Assembly (NCBI GenBank): GCA_015847255.1
Contig: JADLZK010000279.1
Span: forward strand, 62,001 to 126,000
Length of the DNA stretch: 64,000 nt
Source: Hyparrhenia diplandra
Lineage: Eukaryota; Streptophyta; Magnoliopsida; Poales; Poaceae
Direction of reading: 5' to 3'
The translations under genes were made by a program, and so were the position numbers. Shown piece after piece: positions 56,084 through 64,000 of this stretch. Below the pieces are notes generated by a model, which was given only the letters and a program-made list of their open reading frames with translations, ran no database searches and was not told the DNA's origin. Position 1 is the stretch's first letter, and each line of letters begins with the position of its first letter.

Positions 56084-56092
56084 TTCATGTGT

Positions 56093-57250
56093 CTTCTTGC
56101 ATTACAATTTATTTTTATTTATTATCATCCTTGTTTTATTTTCACCAAAACAATTCTATCTCATAGTTTCTTGGTTGTGATTGTCCTCATTCCTAAATGT
56201 GACATTTTATACAACCCTAAAAGTCAAGGCACATGTCGTTATGTTTAGAAATAGTTATTTAATAAATTACTGAACGAGGAAGGAACATGCCATCGTGCTT
56301 AGAAAAAATATTTAAGTTCAAAATATTTTCCACAAGTTCAAATTAAACGCCACATATATTTGGAAATGTCTTGTAAAGGTTATTGCAGCTTTTTCTGAAT
56401 TGTGGGACTTTCAAACTAGGAGATTGTTCAAACTAAATTTGTGAGGACACACATATAAGTGTGTTCTAAACCAAGCCATTTGCCTACTAACCGAGTCTTT
56501 ATGACTCTTAAGTGCTCTAACTTGGATTAGGGAGTTGTGGCAACAACCCAGCACCACAGGACAAAAAAAAAATCCGGTTGTATTTCCTCCTCCCTTTTAT
56601 ACTTGCATTAATGTTTTTTGAGCTTCGGCCTTTGCTTGTTGAGTGATTAATTAAATAGGATTGCATGGTATTAGAGCACTTAACAACGTAGGTTTTCATT
56701 CTTGCTCTCGAGAACCACCAAATATTTAGCATGAACAGTGAATGCAGCTTCGCCGGCACTCTCTCGGTTGTTGCCGACCGCACCAACAACACGTGGACTC
56801 CAGCAGATAGACCAGGTATGACGTATGCTAAGCACGGTCCACGACATCACCTCTGCGAGCCGCCGAAGCAGAGCGTGACAAAGGATGAACTGGTCACTGA
56901 CGGCCGGGTCCTTTCAATGTTCTATGTTCAACAACCGAGAGAAAGCTACAACGGCGCCAGAAATGCTTGTTGCGTTTCCTAAGCGCAAGTGCCAAAAAGG
57001 CAAGAGCAGCGGGAACCCGCGGGTTGACTTCCCACAACGACTTCACCGAAATTGTTACATTCCAGTTACCATCGCCACGGGATGTCGGTGGCATTCTCAG
57101 TAACGTTCTGTAACAAGTCCGCAAGCGCATTTAAAAATACCGTTGTAGCATTTCACCCGGAGATATTCAGTGGTATCGTTATTTATATTTTTCCAAAGGA
57201 AGGCATGGTGTAGGACTCTAGCGGGGGCATGAACAAGACGACATGTCTAT
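56093..57250. other. Spacer, no supported gene
   Basis: An ORF at 56731-56982 starts MNSECSFAGTLSVVADRTNN but shows no recognisable domain. The rest is AT-rich or repeat-like. Confidence 0.3.
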
Positions 57251-58683
57251 GCAGTTGACCAATACTTATCTGAGGGGTAAGTCATGATAGTTTAAGATAG
57301 TGTGACACACACTTGGGCCAACCTCAAGAATAAAAGGAAAAATAAAGAATAAAAGAATAATCCTAAGTGGAGTAGGCAATCCTAAAGTAGTTTGTGCAAA
57401 GAACAAGTTAATGATCATGTAAACATAGATGACTAGAGTTTTAGGCTGAGAGTGAGATGGACGGGGAGACCACCCGAATACCATACGGCCCAATGGGAGG
57501 CATTTACGAACTCCTACAGCACATACGAACGTGGGGGGATTTCAAGGGACGGTCAAGGCTTGTCACGACCCAGCCGCCTACCCCCTCAACCGTAGCATGC
57601 TCTCATATCCGAAGGTCCCTGCTCACCCAGGCACCATGCCTGCGTGTTAAGGTACGACCCATATCCCCTGCAGACCCCCACCCTTCCGGATGGACGGGCT
57701 AAGATACAGACCAGGCCCGAAGGCCACATCGAACCGCCACCTCAGCTCAACTCTTGCTCTACCCAAATACATGGCATGAATGGTTAGGCCCTACGTTCTA
57801 TACGACTAACCAAGACATAGGAACTATAGACTAGTTCTTCTGTCATGATTGTGTCGAGAACAACATGTCAAGAATATAACACAGAGACTATATGCTAGTT
57901 CATATGTCAAGTCTATAACATGGAAATACTCTAGCTCTATTGCACAAGCATATGAGATCAAGACAAGGGAAGAAACCATAATTGTATTCATACCAATGTT
58001 CCTTTCTCCCAAGTACAAGCTCTCCAATGAAGCTTAGCCTTGCTCCAACTACTACTAAAGACTAAAAGAACTAGAGAGAGGTGGAGGAGTAGAGAGGAAG
58101 AGTAGAGAGGAAGAATGATGAGAGAGGAGGCTCCAAATGATGTGTGTTGAGAGGGGGAGAGGAGAGGCCTATTTATACAAGGTGGAGAGGGGCCTAAGTG
58201 CTAAAATACATGAAACCGACCTTGTACACCTTCCATAGTTGTCCAAACCGACCTCCTAACGTCGGCACGCCACTTTTGGAAGGGGAATGAACCGCCTCGC
58301 CAAAGCTGGGCCCGAACGGCCTCAGGATGGGTGCGGGCGCACCCTTGGGTGCGGGCGCACCCTTGTGGGCCCCGTTCGGCCCGAGCTTTGGCAGGCCATC
58401 GTGGTTGGGCCTGAAAAGTTGTGGGGTGGCGTTTGCTCGGCCCAGTTTTGTCATTTTGGTCCATTTCTCCCTTGGGCTTGATATTCTTCAGGAATGCGCT
58501 TTCCAGGGAGACGTATTTCGGCCATATTTCCACTTGTATTTGTGCTATATCTGTAAAATAATAATTTGGGCACTATAAGTGGAATTGTATTAGTAGCAAA
58601 GGTATATGAGTATGATAAAGTCAAGCTTTACTCCCTTTTGGTAGAATGTTGACGTATAAAATATATAGTTGGATACCGTCAAC
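57250..58683 (-). mobile_element. LTR-retrotransposon segment (LTR-like), minus strand
   Basis: On the minus strand it starts TGTTGACGGTATCCAAC at 58683, directly interrupting a gypsy-type ORF. A TATAAATA box lies at 58178-58171, followed by an AG-rich leader. The lower boundary is not defined. GGGTGCGGGCGCACCC is tandemly doubled at about 58328-58366. Confidence 0.45.
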
Positions 58684-58868
58684 AATGACCTATAGGCGAG
58701 ACGCCACCCAGAGAGATTCTGGGGTAGAAGCAGCCTCCGTCGTTCCAGCTCCGCCATGTCCTCCTCGCCGGCGTTGGACTCCGGCCAGATCTTCATAGCC
58801 TTCTCCATCTCGGGGATCGCCTCCTCCTTCCCCCGCGACGAGCTCTTGGAAGAAGAGCCCTTCATCAT
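58684..58868 (-). pseudogene. Gypsy-type transposon ORF N-terminus, cut by an LTR
   Basis: Starts MMKGSSSKSSSRGKEEAIPE, then EEDMAELERRRLLLPQNLSG followed by WRLAY, the opening of the grass gypsy-type protein often annotated as transposase_28. The frame runs into the LTR start at 58683. Confidence 0.6.
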
Positions 58869-59738
58869 CAGCGCAGGCGGCGACGGTGATCGGTGAACAA
58901 GCGGTGGCGAAAAGGAAAAGGCAGCAGCAGCGCAGAAGGATTAGGGCAAGAGAATCGCTAATGGCGAGAGCAAATGGCAGGCAGAGGAAAAAGAAAAGGC
59001 CGTATCCAAGTATTTAAGGACAGGAATTTTTCTGCCGTTACAGAGTAAAACTCTCTGGAACGGAGCCTCTACAACTTCGAAATTAAATTCGAAGTGACAA
59101 CGGCTCTCCTTTTTATGCGGAATAGTGCAACAGTCTGACACAACGGTTGGATCCCTCTCCAGAAGAAAAGAACTCTTTAGATGCCAGCATCATCGCAGAA
59201 ACAACCTGAAGCGCCAGAAGAAGTCGCAGCGGACACATCTTAGGCAAAACAACCCGAGAAGTACAAAAACAAGCCTGATGACCGCCAAAAGACAAATCGC
59301 AGTATGGACAGTAAAGAAAAGAACTCTTTATTGATCATCAGATATATTACAAGACAGGGATCAACCCCTTACAAGATATAAAGAAGACAAAAGGCTCCTA
59401 CAGCTCTACGCATATCAGCAGTGCAGAAAAGGTTCACACGGAAGCAGCACAACTCCGATACAGAAAGCCCGAAGAGCTCGAAGCCATTAATGATGACCCG
59501 ATGAAGAACCCGCAATTGGAGTACCTGTCGATCGACAGAACAAGCAGAACTCGATGGACTCGGTTATCCCCTTCAACTATTAAGGGAACAAGCCGGCCAA
59601 AGAGATCCAGAAGGGCTAGAAAAAACCCGCCTGAACCCACGACGGGAAGAGAAGATCACCTTAAAAGGTCACAAGGCATCCCGTACTTGCTCCTCAAACT
59701 TTCCCGGTGTAGAACTGCTGCGGGAATAGCTTGCCGCT
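58869..59738 (-). mobile_element. 5' region of the host gypsy element, left part
   Basis: Non-coding sequence upstream of the gypsy-type ORF with AAAGAACTCTTTA words at 59168 and 59316. It is continuous with 62538 onward once the inserted 2.8-kb unit is removed. Confidence 0.45.
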
Positions 59739-62537
59739 TGTCATACCCATTTTTGCAAAGCAAATACAGGTACTCATATATGTGCTCCCAGGATGTCCAA
59801 ACACACATATAATCTCAAATTGCATAAATATCAAAGTAAAGTACTTTATTACAGCGTATCTCACATCATATTATTACACAAGTAGTCTTGCTTAAGAGCA
59901 ACATTATTACAAGCGGAAAGCTAGCCCTTGCTGCCACAGGGGGTGGACATCATCTAGAATTCCTAGACATCCTCAGGATACTCATCATAGCCATCTGTGG
60001 GGGTTTTCATTGAATTTAAACAAGTGTAAGCGCACCATGCTTAGCAAGTATAATAAAGGGATCTATGAAGGCTCAAAGAGGCTTGACACTGTGTGACTGC
60101 GGTAAGCAATTTTAATTGGTCAAATTTTATTAAACCTGTACACTACTTTTAGTGGATGAACCAAACCCAAGTTGAATAAATAATTAGTCAAGATTAATAT
60201 CAATCCCAAACCATCCATGTAACCCAAGTAACCATAACCAAGAAGGATCCAGGCTGCTCGTGTCCGTGAGCACGGCTGTTATAACAGGTTAAAAGATATC
60301 CGCAGATATTGTACAACTTTACCCAACCGAGCCGTGATTCCCATATGTCGGGGTTCATGAGGCCCACTCCGCCTCTACCAAGGAAGCGTGACAGGGTTTC
60401 ACTACATAACCTTTCGCTAGTCACCCTAACAAGTTAGTAGCCGCTAAGGTTTCCGTGGCAAGTGTGTATAGGTTCACCCCTAGAGAGGCACATGTAGTCA
60501 CGGTACTGTACACACCAAGAGGGGAGATGCTATGCACCCCAAGGCACACCCCTCTTGCGCCTTTCGGTAACCACTAACATGCTAGAGACATACTAGTTAT
60601 ATGATTAAAGCCAGAGCCACATGACACTCGGGGTTGTACGGATTACCTGGGTGGCCGCTTCATGTTGAGTCCTTATGGAGAGAAACCAAGGTACTTATAA
60701 ACCCTTGTACCTTAGCCCTCTAAACAAGTTACTAAAAAGCCTTTCTTTTATATCATCATTGCATATATCATTAGTCAAAATTAATTATTATTAGATTATG
60801 CGCAGCAGCATCTATCCCAAATGCAAACCCAAACCATAGGTATCAAGGATATGTGGTACAAGAATCATCTAGGTAAAGTCCTTAATGGTATATCAAAATT
60901 AGACACATGCATATGTATGAATTATATGGTTTATAGGAATCAAAGAGGCCTTTATTACACTTGCCTTCCTCAAAGGTTTCCTCTTCGAACTGCTGCTGGT
61001 CACCTGCTGGTTCCTCAACAAACTCGAACTGATCACCTTCTATAAGAATTCCACATCACCATTCAAGCATCCAATCCAATCATTACATACAAGAAAAGTA
61101 TCTCTATTAGAACAGTACACCAAACAGCAAAATCAGAGGCTGAAAAGATTATAAATCTACTCTACGCATTTCTACGAACATGTGAACGCAAGAATCACTC
61201 AAATCGGATTTAAAACGTGAAAGTTATGCATAAAACAATATGACTAGCACTTCTGTAAATAAACCAAGTTGAGTTTCGAAATAAAACAAATAAACCTGAA
61301 ACCTAACGTGGACTAGTGACGAGCATGCTGTGTACAATCTTGTATTTATATCGTATTTCCTAGATTTAATTTTGTAAAGGAAAACGGCCAAAAAAAGCAC
61401 GTCATCCTGTAGTTAGGCTGATGTCAAGAAGTTGAATAAGAAAGCTAGCAGGCTTGGCCGTCGTTCTCTGGAGCTCTTCAAGTTGGTTGTTACAAGATGG
61501 GAAAATCTAGACTAACAGCATAGGGAGGATGCGGGCATTACAGTGGTTCAACAGAAGGTGTTCTCGTCGTTCAGGAAGGCTCCAATGGCTGTCCAGTCCG
61601 GCAACGGCGGACTGTGGCAAAGAAAAACCACCGGTGAGCAAAGGTTCAACAAGAAGTGATAATAACCAAATTGCAAGGAACTCCGGCACCGTCTTCACCT
61701 GGCGAAACTCCTGGAATCGATCTCCTGGCCCAACGAGCTCTGGTGTGGCGAATTGGGGAGTGGCAGTGAGGGAGTTCGGTAGGGCAAGGGACGAACGGTT
61801 TCTGGCGGCGGCTTTATAGGCGGCGAGGCAGTGTAACTGCTGTGGCATAAATCGCCCGCCGTCATTGCGAGGCATGAAGGCGCTCGGTTGATGGCCATTG
61901 CTACGGATTGAAGGAGGGCGAGTGATGGGGGCGATTATGGCAGGGGCGGCATCCGCGGGCTCGAGGTTGGGGATGGCGGCGTTGACTGCCGTTCGCTTCC
62001 ATCGTGAAAGAAAGAAGGGATCAGGCTGGTGTCGTGCTACAGCTTGGGTTGGTGCGGTGCTTGGGCTTGGGTTGGCAGCATGCCAACGATGCTAGGCCAA
62101 GGTAGAATCGAGCTGGACCTTGCAAACTAAGAAAGCAAAGGAGAGGGCAGAGTGGGCTGGTCGACCAACAATGGCCCAAGGCTGGTTTTTTTCCAACGTG
62201 AGAATAGAACAGGAAAAGATTAGAGAAGTGCTGGGCTGGTTCAGTGACGGGATGGAAAAGAAAGAGTGAGGGAAATTTTCAAAAGAAAACCTTTTTCTAA
62301 ATTTTCAGATCTTGAAAACAAGTCAGATTAATTTGAATCCAACTCCAAAACAACCTGATCCTACACTCAAACAAGAAAATATATATCCAGCATGAGTGCA
62401 GCAAACATGTTCCTATACCTTATAGTTGATTTTATTTATGCAAAAGTTATTATTTTTCCTATGTTATAATGCATAGAAAATTATATAAAAGCTTAAATTA
62501 ATTACTAAATTGTAAAAGTGATTTTCAGGGTGTTACA
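59739..62537 (-). mobile_element. 2.8-kb solo-LTR-like unit with CCGCT target duplication
   Basis: Termini are TGTCATACCC and GGGTGTTACA, imperfect inverted ends of TG...CA type. CCGCT occurs immediately outside both (59734-59738 and 62538-62542). No gag-pol ORF, PBS or internal repeat pair was found, so a large solo LTR fits best. On the minus strand a TATAAAG box at 61818-61812 is a plausible LTR promoter. Confidence 0.8.
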
Positions 62538-62542
62538 CCGCT

Positions 62543-64000
62543 ATTCCCATCCACAAGACATCCCTCACTCGCAAAAGAACCCCTGGAAGGCTCAAGACGG
62601 CGCCTGGGTGCTTTGGTCCAACTCACTCACAAGCATTGCCATGGATCAGAAGCTAAGGAAAAGCTATTCTACAGAGGAGAGGAAGCTCCAATACAATGGA
62701 GACGAAGTGACGAAGAAAGACACTCTGGTTCAAGCTCCAAGACAGACGGCCCAATTTATAGGCAAAAATCAGCATGCCTATAGACTGGGTCCAGGAAAGA
62801 CCAAGCAACCAAGAATGAATGGTCACCTCAATTCCAGCGGCAGACCAATTCATTACGATGATCAGAACACCACGAGGCGTTTCTCGAAACAACAGCGCAT
62901 AAAAGCGCAGATCGTGCCACCCGTGAGTGCACGGAAAAGAGAAACGGTCAAAAATCATAGGGGACAAGAAGAACCTCTAGGAGTCCTATTTACAAAAGAA
63001 CTCCTAGATGCTCGGGGGCTACTGGATACCCAAGGCAAGATTTTTTTCAAGAACCCTGGCCACGAGAAGAACTCGAAGGCACAGGGGGGAAAGGGACCCG
63101 CGACTACACCAAGGCTTCATCCGAGAAGAGTGAAGACAGCTCTCATGACTCACACTTGAGATGCTCGGGGCTCGTGGAGCGAGATTCCTTTCAAGGAAAA
63201 GAACTCCGGCAACGAGAAGAACTCGAAGATGGAGGAAGAAGATTCAAAGACCTTCCAGCTCTTTGTGCCAAAAAGCAAGAAGCTCGGGGGCTACACCCTA
63301 CGGGTGCACTTTTTTCAAAAAGTGCACGCCGTATAACGATCTCAAAACCGCGTGAAAGCTTCATCCGAGAAGAGTGAAGACAGCTCTCTCACGACTCACA
63401 TTTGAGATGCTCGGGGGCTTGTGGATACGGGATCACCAAAGAACTCTATTGAGTTGTTCGTTGGGGTTCTATCCTAGCCTCGAGATTAACTTTGTTTGAG
63501 TAGTGCACCGTCTCACGGGCTGTAAGTTGATAAGAATAATCTCGGGGACTAGAACTTTCTTCAAAACTGACATCCGCCGCTGCCCAAAGATCTTTGCGTT
63601 CATCACGTGCCTAGCCCACTACCTGGCCAGGGGACTTTGTGTCTTAATAAATATGTCCCGGCGCGGCTCGGGGACTAAGTGGGCACACTTCATCTTCGAT
63701 GAAATGTGCACCGCTCGCTCCGCTTCGTGGATCGCTTCTTGTTCTTGACCCTGGCAGCATGTGCTTATGCACCTACTCCTAGGCTCGGGGACTAAGTGGG
63801 CACACTTCACCTGCTCGGTGAATCGTGCGGTTTAGCGATATGACGACTCATGTGCTTACATCGCGTCAACGTGGGCACACTTCTCCAGGAAAGAAAATAT
63901 TTTTTTCTTTTTTCTGGACCACGCAACATCCTGCAGGAGGACTCGCCACAAGACTGGACTGGTTGAAGTTACAGAAGAAGCAATGCCGGGCTGGTCGAGA
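62543..64000 (-). mobile_element. Host gypsy element, LTR-type sequence with internal repeats
   Basis: Contains GATGCTCGGGGGCT-type words, common in grass gypsy LTRs. GCTTCATCCGAGAAGAGTGA begins a 57-bp repeat at about 63115 and 63358. CTCGGGGACTAAGTGGGCAC occurs at 63668 and 63784. A perfect palindrome GTGCACTTTTTT/CAAAAAGTGCAC-like hairpin lies at 63306-63329. The window ends inside it. Confidence 0.55.

Overview
This is nuclear DNA of a grass (Poaceae). The genes are GT-AG spliced and GC-rich in their exons. The spaces between them are filled with grass-type transposons: Stowaway and Tourist MITEs, an L1-type LINE, nested Ty3/gypsy LTR elements, a hAT element and a Mutator-like element. 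The species cannot be fixed by reading alone. Genic islands are small and repeats make up well over half of the window.

Layout: 0.18-2.0 kb is the 3' half of a group-3 sulfate transporter gene (+). 4.9-5.7 kb is a short J-domain protein gene (-). 6.0-7.4 kb is a GC-rich repeat block. 7.76-13.35 kb is a decayed L1-type LINE (-). 15.2-16.1 kb is an 844-bp element with long terminal inverted repeats that cuts into an unknown ORF (-). 17.8-22.1 kb holds an SKP1-like gene (-) with a 2-kb intron, followed by a run of exon-like segments that I could not identify. 22.7-28.3 kb is nested retrotransposon debris (gag, protease, start of RT, one long LTR, and a second gypsy-type ORF). 28.3-33.8 kb is intergenic DNA with MITEs. 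33.8-36.8 kb is an 11-exon type I inositol polyphosphate 5-phosphatase gene (+). 38-43.5 kb is MITE-rich spacer with CATGCATG-type words. 44.7-45.95 kb is a broken 3-beta-HSD/decarboxylase-like gene (+). 46.7-47.9 kb is a motif array. 51.35-52.07 kb is a hAT element. 52.47-52.88 kb is an orphan first exon of an oxidosqualene (cycloartenol) synthase with its own TATA box (-). 55.06-56.08 kb is a Mutator-like element with a 9-bp target duplication. 57.3-64 kb is nested LTR retrotransposons, including a 2.8-kb LTR-like unit flanked by CCGCT.

The strongest theme is damage. Every recognisable cellular gene except the truncated cyclase exon carries at least one reading-frame lesion, while its splice sites and domain motifs are mostly kept. 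The lesions are a 5-bp tandem duplication (transporter), a 16-bp deletion plus two homopolymer indels (phosphatase), two C-run contractions (SKP1-like), an early stop (J protein), and frame changes with a triplicated splice acceptor (3-beta-HSD-like). Single-base homopolymer changes could be sequence error. The 5-bp and 16-bp events look like real mutations. A decaying homoeologous or heterozygous segment in a polyploid is a reasonable inference.

A second theme is repeat archaeology. Two MITEs sit inside one copy of a local tandem duplication while the sister copy keeps the empty site, so the order of events can be read from this one sequence. I found no CRISPR array, rRNA or convincing tRNA. 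I did not find a clearly new functional system. The best leads are the orphan cyclase exon with an intact promoter and donor, the uncharacterised exon series at 17.8-19.3 kb, and the inverted MITE pair that could make a long hairpin RNA.
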